A stretch of DNA of 33,234 nucleotides from contig CAAGBQ010000105.1 in the NCBI GenBank assembly GCA_900768105.1, forward strand, positions 1 to 33,234, given 5' to 3'. Source of the stretch: Oscillospiraceae bacterium. GTDB lineage: Bacteria; Bacillota; Clostridia; Oscillospirales; Ruminococcaceae. How positions within the stretch are numbered: the stretch's first letter is position 1; each line of letters starts with the position of its first letter. The translations under genes and the position numbers were made by a program. Positions 6,989 through 14,801 of this stretch are shown here, piece by piece. The notes under the pieces were generated by a model. That model did no database searches. It was not told where the DNA came from and was given only the letters and a program-made list of their open reading frames with translations.

Positions 6989-8146
6989 CTATTCACCGGC
7001 AAAAAGGCTTACTATGGCGTTTGCCAAAAGCTCGCCGGAATATTGCGCCTCCTCAAGAGTATTTCCCGTTGCGCCGATTTCAATAAGCAAAAGTCCGGTG
7101 GATAAATCCATATTGTATTTGCGATAATCAAAAAGAATCGGGCGGCAAAGACCGGGATAAAGGGTCTGCATTTCGTTTGCAAGGGCGGCGGCAAAGCGCA
7201 GATTTTCAAAAAAATCCGGCATATTCATGCTTCCGTCGTCGCAGCCGGAAATTATCATAATCTGCGCCGCCTTTTTTCCGTCAATTACGGCGGTGGGCTT
7301 TATTATCTCCGTTTCGGAAGGCTCTATGGCATCCCTGTGGATATCAAGGCAGATTTTTATGGTCGGGTTTTCTTCAAGGTGCTTTTTTATGGTGACGGCG
7401 CTGCGCTGATAGGAGCCTTTATAGCTTGGGTCGTCGTGCAGGGTAACATCATGGATAACACCTATTCCGTTTTTTTCAAGCACTGCGCATATGGCGTCCC
7501 CAACGGAAGCCATGTTTTCCGAAAGGTCGGTGCTCCGCCATGTGCCTTCAATGTCAAAATAGCCCCTGTCCGCCGGTTCATAACCCTCCGTTGCATGGGT
7601 GTGATAGATAAGCACCTGCGGCGTTTCCGGAGAATCCGTGCTCAAGGAAATATCCGTTTTTGTTTTGAGCACGGAAAGGATTTTTTCGCTTCCGTACTTT
7701 GTGCAGTTTTTTATCATTGCGTTTTCATAAGCTATATAAGCGCCGCCCGCGGACGGCGAATAAAACACCTCTTTAACGGTTCCGCGGCGTTCCTCCGGCA
7801 CCTCCGGAACGGGCTTTTCCTCCGGCGGCGCGGGCGGCTCCGCCGCGTGCTCATCCTCCGGCGCGGCCTCTGCCTGCTGTGCCGGAGGTTCCTCCTCCGT
7901 GCTTAAAATTTCGTCCTGCTCAATAATCTCTTCGCCCTGCCACATTTCCGCAACGGTTCCGGGGGAGGCAAACGCCACCGCGTAATAAAAAAGGGGAGAG
8001 CCTTCCTTCGCAAGGCGAAGCGTTCCGTATATAAAAGCGGCGCAGCCGCCTGCGGCGAAAGCCGCCCGCGCCAAAACGGCAAGGGTTTTCTTAATATTTT
8101 TAAAAATATCCCGCGGAGAAACACACCGCCACTTTTTCTTGTCCAT
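6989..8146 (-). CDS. spoIIP: Stage II sporulation protein P (SpoIIP), engulfment peptidoglycan hydrolase
   Basis: A 385-residue membrane-anchored amidase/endopeptidase that, with SpoIID and SpoIIM, degrades septal peptidoglycan during forespore engulfment. It has an N-terminal membrane segment (about residues 22-42), then a long Glu/Pro/Ala-rich linker (about 70-122) and the catalytic domain. Zinc and catalytic motifs are present: YHTHATEGY (H182/H184, E187), LDIHRDA (H270) and LIEIGATGNT (E356). ATG 8146 has GGAGGG 6 bases upstream. The acidic proline-rich linker is longer than in many homologues. It is transcribed towards gpr and is followed by a small membrane protein gene. No clear sigma-E or sigma-F promoter could be defined upstream. 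Confidence 0.95.
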   Translation of the reverse strand: MDKKKWRCVSPRDIFKNIKKTLAVLARAAFAAGGCAAFIYGTLRLAKEGSPLFYYAVAFASPGTVAEMWQGEEIIEQDEILSTEEEPPAQQAEAAPEDEHAAEPPAPPEEKPVPEVPEERRGTVKEVFYSPSAGGAYIAYENAMIKNCTKYGSEKILSVLKTKTDISLSTDSPETPQVLIYHTHATEGYEPADRGYFDIEGTWRSTDLSENMASVGDAICAVLEKNGIGVIHDVTLHDDPSYKGSYQRSAVTIKKHLEENPTIKICLDIHRDAIEPSETEIIKPTAVIDGKKAAQIMIISGCDDGSMNMPDFFENLRFAAALANEMQTLYPGLCRPILFDYRKYNMDLSTGLLLIEIGATGNTLEEAQYSGELLANAIVSLFAGE

Positions 8147-8239
8147 AAATTACCCTCCGTAAAGAAGTAAATCATATAAAAAGCTATGCGGCGCTTTTAT
8201 AAAAAATTCGGCTATTTTATAATATGTTAACATTACGGC

Positions 8240-8299
8240 TTTATTTTGCGGCGGATTTTGTTGTATAATGTAATACAGAATATTTAAGGTGGCGAAAAT
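8240..8299 (+). promoter_or_regulatory. Possible promoter of the M50-like protease gene
   Basis: TATAAT at 8264-8269 lies 31 bases before the TTG start in the AT-rich gap shared with spoIIP. The -35 region is weak and there is no TGn extension, so only the -10 is persuasive. The ribosome site AAGGTGG is at 8286-8292. Confidence 0.4.
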
Positions 8300-9433
8300 T
8301 TGAAAAACAGAATAAAATCCAGCGACCTTGTCGCAAAAGCAATAATGCTGCTTACCGGCGCCTGCTGCGGCGTTTTTATTATACTTTCCACAAATTTTTT
8401 CAGCGCCCTTGCAAAAGGCCCCGCAGCGTTTTTGACGGTTTTTCTTGAAGCTATGCTTGTTATGTTTGCGGCTTCGTTCCTGCAAACCATAATCCATGAA
8501 GGCGGCCACCTTATTTTCGGCTTGCTTACCGGATATAAATTTATTTCCTTCCGCATTGGGCGCTTTATGTTCATTACAGAAAAAGACCGCCTGAAAATAA
8601 AGCTGTATAATGTTGTCGGCACCGCCGGTCAGTGCCTTATGATGCCGCCCCAATGGAAAGAGGATATGCCTTACCGGCTTTATAACCTCGGCGGCATTAT
8701 AATGAACACCGTAACCGGCGTAATTTCCCTTATTGCATATTTTGCCGCCGGAACGGAGGGCTTTTTTGCTCTTTGCATGATAATGCTTGCCGTTATGGGC
8801 TTTTCCATGGCGCTTACCAACGGAATTCCGCTGCGCGTAAGCGGAATTTCAAACGACGGCATGAACGCCGTCCTTCTCGGAAAGGATGAAAACACCCTGC
8901 GCGCCTTTTGGCTTCAGCTTTATGTCAACGGCCTTCTTGCAAACGGAGAGCGTTACCGCAATATGCCCCTTGAATGGTTCCGCCTTCCGGAGGGCAGGGA
9001 GCTTTCCGACCCAATCTGCTGCTCAAAAGGGGTTATGCTCTATAACTACTACTTTGACCGGCACGAATTTGCCGAAGCGGAGCAAACCATAGACTATATG
9101 CTGCCCGCACCCGGGCTTTTGGAGGTTGAAAGAAACGAGCTTCTTTGCGAATTGCTCTTTTTGCGGGTGCTTCGCGGCGCGCCGAAGGAGGAAATTGATT
9201 CCGTCCTTACTCCAAAGCTGGATAAATACATAAAAGCCACCGCAAGCTATGTTTCCCGCCGCCGTCTTGCCTATGCCTATCAGCTTCTTTATCTTAAAAA
9301 CTACACTACGGCGCAAAAGTGCCTTGAGGTTTTCGAGCGTACCGCCGCAACCTACCCCTATTCCGCCGAAACCGAAAACGAGCGGGAAATAATCGAAATA
9401 ATAAAGCAAAAATCGACCGTAAGCGGCGAATAG
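8300..9433 (+). CDS. M50-like (site-2 protease family) membrane metalloprotease
   Basis: A 377-residue protein. Membrane segments lie at about 13-33, 44-65, 130-150 and 153-173. The zinc motif HEGGH (H66-E67-H70) falls at the end of the second one, as in M50 intramembrane proteases, and SNDGMNA (N185-D186-G187) could supply the third ligand in place of the usual NPxDG/LDG motif. The soluble C-terminal half (about 200-377) is helical with repeating Leu/Tyr/Ala positions, and looks like a TPR-type scaffold. TTG 8300 is chosen from AAGGTGG 7-9 bases upstream. It is monocistronic with its own terminator and divergent from spoIIP. The substrate is unknown. SpoIVFB also belongs to M50, so a sporulation role is conceivable, but the sequence does not show it. 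Confidence 0.75.
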   Translation: MKNRIKSSDLVAKAIMLLTGACCGVFIILSTNFFSALAKGPAAFLTVFLEAMLVMFAASFLQTIIHEGGHLIFGLLTGYKFISFRIGRFMFITEKDRLKIKLYNVVGTAGQCLMMPPQWKEDMPYRLYNLGGIIMNTVTGVISLIAYFAAGTEGFFALCMIMLAVMGFSMALTNGIPLRVSGISNDGMNAVLLGKDENTLRAFWLQLYVNGLLANGERYRNMPLEWFRLPEGRELSDPICCSKGVMLYNYYFDRHEFAEAEQTIDYMLPAPGLLEVERNELLCELLFLRVLRGAPKEEIDSVLTPKLDKYIKATASYVSRRRLAYAYQLLYLKNYTTAQKCLEVFERTAATYPYSAETENEREIIEIIKQKSTVSGE

Positions 9434-9467
9434 CCCTTGAAGCGGCAAAGCGAATAATCCGTCGAGT

Positions 9468-9491
9468 GTGCCCGCGCCGCGGGCACTTTTT
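9468..9491 (+). terminator. Terminator of the M50-like gene
   Basis: GTGCCCG-CGCCG-CGGGCAC followed by TTTTT, 34 bases after the stop codon. Confidence 0.85.
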
Positions 9492-9569
9492 GCGAAAGGA
9501 AATACGGCTGCGGCGCAAGGCGCCGCCGTTCCGAACAGCAGAAAGGTCCCCTTGCCAACCGCGGCACAG

Positions 9570-9597
9570 AAAAAGCCTCCCGAAAGGGAGGCCTTTT
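9570..9597. terminator. Terminator of the lipoprotein pair (usable both ways)
   Basis: GCCTCCC-GAAA-GGGAGGC (9575-9592) with AAAAA on the left (T-tract for the minus strand) and CTTTT on the right. It lies 17 bases beyond the stop of the minus-strand lipoprotein gene. The region 9492-9569 holds nothing else I can support. Confidence 0.8.
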
Positions 9598-9613
9598 GCA
9601 TATCATATTTGCT

Positions 9614-11044
9614 TTACCATGCGTTTGCCGCTAACTTATGGTCTTTGTCCGGACGGACATCCACGGCATAGTTTATTCTGTTTTCAATAGTATATGGGGC
9701 GGGGTAATAGGAAAAATACGCCACGCCGCTGCGGACGCTGCAGCTTCCTACAATTCCGTCCGCAGGAAGGTCAAGGCAAAAGTTTGTCTGCACACCGTCC
9801 TCCAAAGTATAGCTGCAAATCCAGAACATATTGCTTTCGTCCTCGGAATAAAGGATAACAAGGCGGTCGGGGTCGTTTTTGTCCGCAATGCTTCCGTAAT
9901 CCGTAGCGTAGGTCAGCTTTCCGCCAAGAAGTCCGCCGCCGTTTCCGCTAATGCTCCAAACGCATTTTGTCGGGTCCGCACCTTCGGAAAAATCGTAATG
10001 GCGGAAAGTTCCGTCGCCGCTTGTATATGCTTCCAAACAGGTATCCGAAACAAAACCGTAGGAAATCGTATAAAAGCTGTCAAGCCCCTCCAAAATCCTT
10101 GCGGTGCCGTCCGCCGCAGAATAAAGCCAAAGGGCGTTATCCTCTTCGCCCTTTGACGAAACTATCAAAAAGTCGTTTTTTCTGCTTTTCGGCGCAGTAA
10201 ATCCGGCATCGCCGGAGCTTTTTTGCCAATCCTTTGCCGCCAAAACATATTTTATTTTTACCGGCTCGGCTGCGCCCTCAAATTTTATAAGGGAGGGAAG
10301 CCTCTCCTCCATAATAAATACGGAGGATGTTTTCGGAAGCCAGATTAAATACGGAATGTTTTCAAGGTGCATTCCCGGACTTTCATATATCTGCCCTTCG
10401 GAAAAATCAATGCCTTCAATTTTACTTTTGTTTGCGGTGCCGGTACTGACATACACGGCTTCATACGGAATAATATAACCGTTGCCGCCGGTATAATCAT
10501 TTTCATAATCGGTATCTATGTAATGCTTTGAGCATGCAAAAACAATATCAAAGCCGTCGCCCTGTTCCGTGGAAAGTATCACGAACCGCACCGGAAGATA
10601 TGCGGTTACAAAGGTCTGTTTTTCCGAATCATATCCCAATCCGGTTTTATAAAAGTCCTTTTCAAATACAATATTCCAATCGTCGATTTTCGGGTATTTT
10701 TCTTTAAGCTTTGCCGCGGAATCCGCATCCTCCATAAACGGCGTTATATCCGATCCGTCCGTTTTTTCGGGAAGCTCTGCCCAAACAAGCGGCTCATAAT
10801 CGGAATACCATTCCACGGTATCTATCGGCGCAAATCTTCCGTTTTCGTCCGGCGGGGCAATAGCCGGAAGCGATTTTTCCGCCGGTTCGCTTTGTTCCGG
10901 TTCGCTTTCGCTGCTTTGGGCGGCGCTCTCGCTCGCGCTCGGTTCGCCGCTCTGCTCCGCGCCCGCAGTTTCCGCCTTTTGGCAGCCGAACAGCAAAGCC
11001 GCCGCCGCAAGCACCGCAAAAACAGTCAAAATTATCTTTCTCAT
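9614..11044 (-). CDS. Lipoprotein of unknown function (second of tandem pair)
   Basis: A 476-residue secreted lipoprotein. The signal peptide MRKIILTVFAVLAAA ends in lipobox LFGC (lipidated C21), and a Ser/Glu/Gln-rich spacer (about 25-60) leads to a globular domain. I do not recognise the domain; it is rich in Tyr/Asp/Gly with phrases such as DFSEGADPTKCVWSISGNGG that recur in the upstream neighbour. Both also have STEQG/ATEQG early and VDVRPDKDH or VDLRPDRDH at the end, so they are paralogues with beta-propeller-like spacing (inference). ATG 11044 is chosen by the lipobox position; AAGGAG lies 13 bases upstream, a long spacing filled by CGTGCTCAAAAAA. It follows its paralogue by 29 bp and shares its transcript. 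Confidence 0.82.
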   Translation of the reverse strand: MRKIILTVFAVLAAAALLFGCQKAETAGAEQSGEPSASESAAQSSESEPEQSEPAEKSLPAIAPPDENGRFAPIDTVEWYSDYEPLVWAELPEKTDGSDITPFMEDADSAAKLKEKYPKIDDWNIVFEKDFYKTGLGYDSEKQTFVTAYLPVRFVILSTEQGDGFDIVFACSKHYIDTDYENDYTGGNGYIIPYEAVYVSTGTANKSKIEGIDFSEGQIYESPGMHLENIPYLIWLPKTSSVFIMEERLPSLIKFEGAAEPVKIKYVLAAKDWQKSSGDAGFTAPKSRKNDFLIVSSKGEEDNALWLYSAADGTARILEGLDSFYTISYGFVSDTCLEAYTSGDGTFRHYDFSEGADPTKCVWSISGNGGGLLGGKLTYATDYGSIADKNDPDRLVILYSEDESNMFWICSYTLEDGVQTNFCLDLPADGIVGSCSVRSGVAYFSYYPAPYTIENRINYAVDVRPDKDHKLAANAW

Positions 11045-11073
11045 TTTTTTGAGCACGCTCCTTTTTGCGAAAA

Positions 11074-12477
11074 TCACCATGCGTTTTCCTGAATTGTATG
11101 GTCGCGGTCCGGACGAAGGTCGACGGCATAATGCTTAAAGCCGTCGCCGTCGTTATAGCTGATATAGGCTATTCCTCCGCGAACGCTGTGGTCGCCGATA
11201 TATCCCTCCGGACTTTCGTCCAAGGTGATTTGGGTAAGGAGTCCGTCCGCTATTGAAAAATACGCTATATAAAACTTTTCCGCATCGGTATCGGCATAAA
11301 TGAGCATATAGCGGTCGTCGTCCTTTCTGTCCGCAAGGGCGTCGTAAACCCTAAATTCGCTGAAAGCTCCGCCGTTAAGCTCCCCGCCGTTTCCGTAAAG
11401 TGCCAATACGCATTTTGTGGGGTCGGCTCCGTCGGAAAAGTCATAGAAATAATATGCGCTTGAAGCGATGTCGTTATAGCTCAAAAGCGTATCCGCAGCA
11501 AAGGAAAAGCTGCAATATTTGTTGTACGCTATGTTCTCAAAATCGGCAACCGCCTGTTCGGAAGAATCATAATAGGCAAGCATATATTCGTCGCTTCCCT
11601 GTTCAAGCACAAGCAGGGCATCGCCGCTTCTGCTCTCCGGCGGCTTTGCTTTCTTTGCATAATCGGCAAAATACCAGTGCTCGGAATCGTAAGAATGCCA
11701 TATCGAAAGCGGAGCGTCCGCATCCTTTACCTGTACTCTTAAAAGCCGGTTATATTCTATATGGAGAGTCGTCGATACCTCCGGAACCCAGATCGCCCCT
11801 TCTCCGGGCTGTGAAATATACTTTGCGCCGGAAAAATCCCCGCATTGAAGATATTCCTCGGTGGTTTTTCCGTTTAATCCGCTGTACACATATTGCGGGA
11901 TATAAGCGTTTTCCAATTCGTCATATTCAACATCAATATATATACGCCCCTTCAGGAAAACACGGTCGAAGCTTCCGCCCTGTTCGGTAGCAAGTATCAC
12001 GGTATAATAAGGGCAATAGCCGTCCCCGTAGGAATAGGTATACGGGTCGTAGGCATAGGAATCGTACCAATAGCGGTGGTCCTCAAAAACCGTTTTCCAA
12101 TCCGATATATTGGGGAATTCCTCTTTAAGATATTTCTGTACGAATTTATCCTCCAAAAACGGAGTTATTTCCGAATCGTTCGGGCGTTCGGTTTGCCCGC
12201 TTACCGGATCGGAATTAAAAATATACTTTTCATAGGCGTCCTTTGAAATTGCCGGAAACTTTCCGTCCTCATCCGGTCCCTCCACCGGCGGAAGCAGCTT
12301 TTCCTTCTCGCTTTGGCTCTGCTCCGGTTCGCTTTCGCTGCTTTGGGCGGCGCTCTCGCTCGCGCTCGGTTCGCCGCTCTGCTCCGCGCCGGAAGCGTCC
12401 GCCTCCGCCTTTTGGCAGCCGAACAGCAAAGCCGCCGCCGCAAGCACAGAAATAAGAACAAGGATTATCTTTTTCAT
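11074..12477 (-). CDS. Lipoprotein of unknown function (first of tandem pair)
   Basis: A 467-residue lipoprotein with signal peptide MKKIILVLISVLAAA, lipobox LFGC (C21), then a Ser/Glu/Gln linker and an unrecognised extracellular domain. The signal peptide and linker are almost identical at DNA level to those of the downstream gene, while the mature domains are much more diverged but still alignable at ITPFLEDK/ITPFMEDA, FSDGADPTKCVLALYGNGGE/FSEGADPTKCVWSISGNGGG and the C-terminal VDLRPDRDH. ATG 12477 has AAAGGAG 10 bases upstream; a GTG at 12486 is too close to that site. A candidate sigma-A promoter lies about 40-70 bp upstream. Function unknown; duplication with domain divergence suggests related surface roles. 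Confidence 0.82.
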   Translation of the reverse strand: MKKIILVLISVLAAAALLFGCQKAEADASGAEQSGEPSASESAAQSSESEPEQSQSEKEKLLPPVEGPDEDGKFPAISKDAYEKYIFNSDPVSGQTERPNDSEITPFLEDKFVQKYLKEEFPNISDWKTVFEDHRYWYDSYAYDPYTYSYGDGYCPYYTVILATEQGGSFDRVFLKGRIYIDVEYDELENAYIPQYVYSGLNGKTTEEYLQCGDFSGAKYISQPGEGAIWVPEVSTTLHIEYNRLLRVQVKDADAPLSIWHSYDSEHWYFADYAKKAKPPESRSGDALLVLEQGSDEYMLAYYDSSEQAVADFENIAYNKYCSFSFAADTLLSYNDIASSAYYFYDFSDGADPTKCVLALYGNGGELNGGAFSEFRVYDALADRKDDDRYMLIYADTDAEKFYIAYFSIADGLLTQITLDESPEGYIGDHSVRGGIAYISYNDGDGFKHYAVDLRPDRDHTIQENAW

Positions 12478-12517
12478 ATTTAACACGCTCCTTTGTAAAA
12501 AGAACTTTTACAATAAT

Positions 12518-12546
12518 AGTGTATCATTTTTAGTAATTTATTGCAA
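12518..12546 (-). promoter_or_regulatory. Candidate sigma-A promoter of the lipoprotein pair
   Basis: On the minus strand TTGCAA (12546-12541) and TACACT (12523-12518) are 17 bases apart, about 40 bases upstream of the first lipoprotein start. Four of six bases match at the -35 and four of six at the -10. Confidence 0.5.
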
Positions 12547-12570
12547 TAAGGCGTGCACTGCCTTGCAAAT

Positions 12571-12609
12571 GCAAAATAAATCCCGCCGCTTTTTTGGGAA
12601 GCGGCGGGA
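12571..12609 (-). terminator. Probable terminator of the cyclophilin-like gene
   Basis: TCCCGCCGCTT and AAGCGGCGGGA (12581-12591, 12599-12609) form a perfect 11-bp stem with a 7-base loop. On the minus strand it is followed by TTTATTTT. It lies about 190 bp past the gene stop, with another hairpin in between. Confidence 0.6.
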
Positions 12610-12614
12610 CAATA

Positions 12615-12647
12615 TTTTGAAGAAGCGGCAAAGCCGCTTCTTCAAAA
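12615..12647. repeat. Perfect 15-bp inverted repeat with AAA loop
   Basis: TTTTGAAGAAGCGGC-AAA-GCCGCTTCTTCAAAA. The GCGGC-AAA-GCCGC core and the following AAAAAAG/TTATTTA tail resemble the hairpin at 223-255. The rest of the gap to 12802 (Cys/Ala-coding minus frame, 12538-12780) looks like non-coding repeat sequence rather than a gene. Confidence 0.75.
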
Positions 12648-12802
12648 AAGATTTATTTAATTCTGCACCCTGCCCCCCGTCAATCATAAACGGTTCGGCA
12701 TCCGCTTCGCACAAAGCGCTCTCCGCTGCGCCAATATTACAAAACAGCGCATTTTTTATTTGTGCAAATCCGCTTTGCAAGCCGCCGCAGGCGTGCTTAT
12801 GC

Positions 12803-13585
12803 TTATTCCGCAGGCTCCGCGCCGCCGCCCTCCTCCGCGGGGCGGTTTACGGTAACGGAAAGAATTTTTACGGGGTTTTCGGCGGCGTAACCGCCGGTAT
12901 AGCCGCTTGTTTTGCCGGCGGCTATGGAATCAAGAACATTAAAGCCGGAAACAATCTGGCCGAATATCATTACCTTGCCCTCATATTCGGGCATTCCGCC
13001 AAAGCTTTCGTAAAGCGAAGCCCTCTCCGAAGAAAAAGCGTGCTCGGAGATATATGCGCTGCTCATTCCGGAAAGGCTTTTTGCCGTTACGACAAAAAGC
13101 GAATCGGAAATTTCGCCGCCATCCATAGCAAAGCCCACCGCGCCATAAACGCAGGCAAGCTCGTTTTGCTCCGCGCCGAAGGTTTCCGCCGAAAGGGCGG
13201 GGCATTGCACAAACATATTCTCCGCAAGGGTGGCAAACTGTGCGGAAGCAAAGCTTCCGCCCTCGGCAAGCTCCGCAAACCTTTCCGCCGCCGCGCCGGA
13301 ATAAAGCTTCAGCACAAAGCTGCCCGCCTCGGTTTCAATTACGGCGGTAACATCCTCCGCCTCCGCCGCAGGCGCCGCCTGCCATTCAAGGTCCTTGCTC
13401 TTTTCCTCCTCGACCGAAACCGGCGTACTTTCGCTTGCGGAGCTTTCGACCTTGCCGCCGCTTGCCGGTTTGTCAAGCTTTATCACTCCGGAAACGGCAA
13501 GCGCCGCAAGCGCTATTATCACTATTCCCAATATTACGGCAACGGCTCCGGCAAGCGCAGCCGCGGGATTTTTCTTTCTGCTCAT
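12803..13585 (-). CDS. Membrane-anchored cyclophilin-like protein (PPIase fold, probably inactive)
   Basis: A 260-residue protein with a basic N-terminus, one membrane anchor (about residues 8-35), a Ser/Glu linker and a cyclophilin-type domain (about 78-250). The domain start AVIETEAGSFVLKLYSGAAAERFAELAEGG matches the strand-helix of cyclophilins, and YEGKVMIFGQIVSGFNVLDSIA matches their C-terminal FGxVxxGxxVxDxI signature. The usual active-site stretch FHRVIxxFMIQGGD is replaced by FATLAENMFVQCPA, so the catalytic Arg and the QGG motif are missing. A binding or scaffolding role outside the membrane is more likely than prolyl isomerisation. ATG 13585 has AAAGGAG 5 bases upstream. It follows hemW by 97 bp on the same strand. 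Confidence 0.75.
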   Translation of the reverse strand: MSRKKNPAAALAGAVAVILGIVIIALAALAVSGVIKLDKPASGGKVESSASESTPVSVEEEKSKDLEWQAAPAAEAEDVTAVIETEAGSFVLKLYSGAAAERFAELAEGGSFASAQFATLAENMFVQCPALSAETFGAEQNELACVYGAVGFAMDGGEISDSLFVVTAKSLSGMSSAYISEHAFSSERASLYESFGGMPEYEGKVMIFGQIVSGFNVLDSIAAGKTSGYTGGYAAENPVKILSVTVNRPAEEGGGAEPAE

Positions 13586-13682
13586 TTTCTCTCCTTTCGC
13601 GCTTTAAAAACAATTTTATAATAAATAAGTGCGGATTTTTCAGTAATCTATTGCACAATGCGGCCGCATTTTCCGGCGGCGC

Positions 13683-14801
13683 TTATTCATAGAGTATCTC
13701 CGCCGTAAGGGCGTTTGAAAGCAAAAAGCCCTTCGGCGTAAAGCTTATGCTTGTCCCGTCAATTTTTAAAAGCCCCGCCGGAGCATAAAGCGCCGCCCGC
13801 CGAAGAATACCTTCGGCATCCGCCGAAGGGTATTTTTCCGCAAGCTCCGCAACATCAAGCCCCTTTGCAAGGCGCAGACGCAGCATGGCAAATTCCTCCG
13901 CACCGCCGCCGCTGCCCTCCTCGCGTTCCTGCTCCGCAAAGGGATTTTTGAGGAAGGCCTCTATATCCCTGTCAAAATAAAAGCGGCGGCCCTCCATAAA
14001 GGAATGTGCCGCGGGACCTATTCCTAGATATTCCCCGCAGTTCCAGTATTTCAGATTATGGCGGGATTCGTACCCCGGCTTTGCAAAATTGGATATTTCG
14101 TATTGCTCAAACCCAAGGCGCGAAAGCTCCGCGCAAAGAGCAAGATAAAGCTCTGCCGTTTCGTCCTCTTCCGCGCAAAGCCGCCGCAGGGGGGAAGCCG
14201 CAAGGGGCGTGCCCTCCTCAATCTTCAGCATATATGCGGAAATATGCTTTATGCCGAGGGCGGCGCAAAAGCGCGCGCTTTTCAAAAGGCTTTCTTCCGT
14301 TTGGTAGGGAATACCTATCATAAGGTCAAGGGAGATGTTTTCTATTCCCGCTTTTTGCGCCGCTTTTACCGTATCCGCGGCATCCTGCGGAGAATGAACC
14401 CGCCCAAGGGCGGAAAGCTCCCTTTCGTCGGAGCTTTGAAGTCCAAGGGAAAGGCGGTTTATTCCCGCGGCTTTCAGCCTTTCAAAATCAAAGCTTCCGC
14501 CCGCGGCGGGGTTTCCCTCCGCCGTCACTTCGGAATCCTCCGCAAGCAGCAGCGCCGCGCTTTTCATAATGGCGCAAAGGTGTTCTTCACCCAAAAGCAG
14601 GGGAGTACCCCCGCCGAAATACAAAGAGTTATAGCGCCTTTCATACCGCTTTCGATAATATTCTGTTGCCGCAATTACCCTTGCGGTATATTCCGGCATA
14701 AGCTCTTTTTTTCCGGTAAGGGAATAAAAGTCGCAATAGCGGCACTTTGATATGCAAAACGGAACATGAATATACAGTCCCGCATCGGGAAAAATATTCA
14801 C
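13683..14801 (-). CDS. hemW: Radical SAM heme chaperone HemW-like (coproporphyrinogen oxidase homologue)
   Basis: A 372-residue radical SAM protein that in other bacteria binds and delivers heme; it was long annotated as oxygen-independent coproporphyrinogen III oxidase. IHVPFCISKCRYCDFYS carries the CxxxCxxC iron-sulfur motif (C16, C20, C23) and lacks the extra cysteine of HemN (CxxxCxxCxC). YFGGGTP (about 61-67), GINRLSLGLQS, LDLMIGIPYQT and the C-terminal HemN_C-like domain are all present. The start is GTG 14801, with GGAGG 8 bases upstream. It lies downstream of dusB across a 416-bp AT-rich gap, so it probably has its own promoter there. HemW assignment is favoured by cysteine spacing and length. 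Confidence 0.9.
   Translation of the reverse strand: MNIFPDAGLYIHVPFCISKCRYCDFYSLTGKKELMPEYTARVIAATEYYRKRYERRYNSLYFGGGTPLLLGEEHLCAIMKSAALLLAEDSEVTAEGNPAAGGSFDFERLKAAGINRLSLGLQSSDERELSALGRVHSPQDAADTVKAAQKAGIENISLDLMIGIPYQTEESLLKSARFCAALGIKHISAYMLKIEEGTPLAASPLRRLCAEEDETAELYLALCAELSRLGFEQYEISNFAKPGYESRHNLKYWNCGEYLGIGPAAHSFMEGRRFYFDRDIEAFLKNPFAEQEREEGSGGGAEEFAMLRLRLAKGLDVAELAEKYPSADAEGILRRAALYAPAGLLKIDGTSISFTPKGFLLSNALTAEILYE

Noticed and set aside
12538..12780. An 80-codon minus-strand frame in the lipoprotein/cyclophilin gap
   Set aside because: It runs through two perfect hairpins, one of them a probable terminator, has no ribosome site, and its composition looks like repeat DNA.
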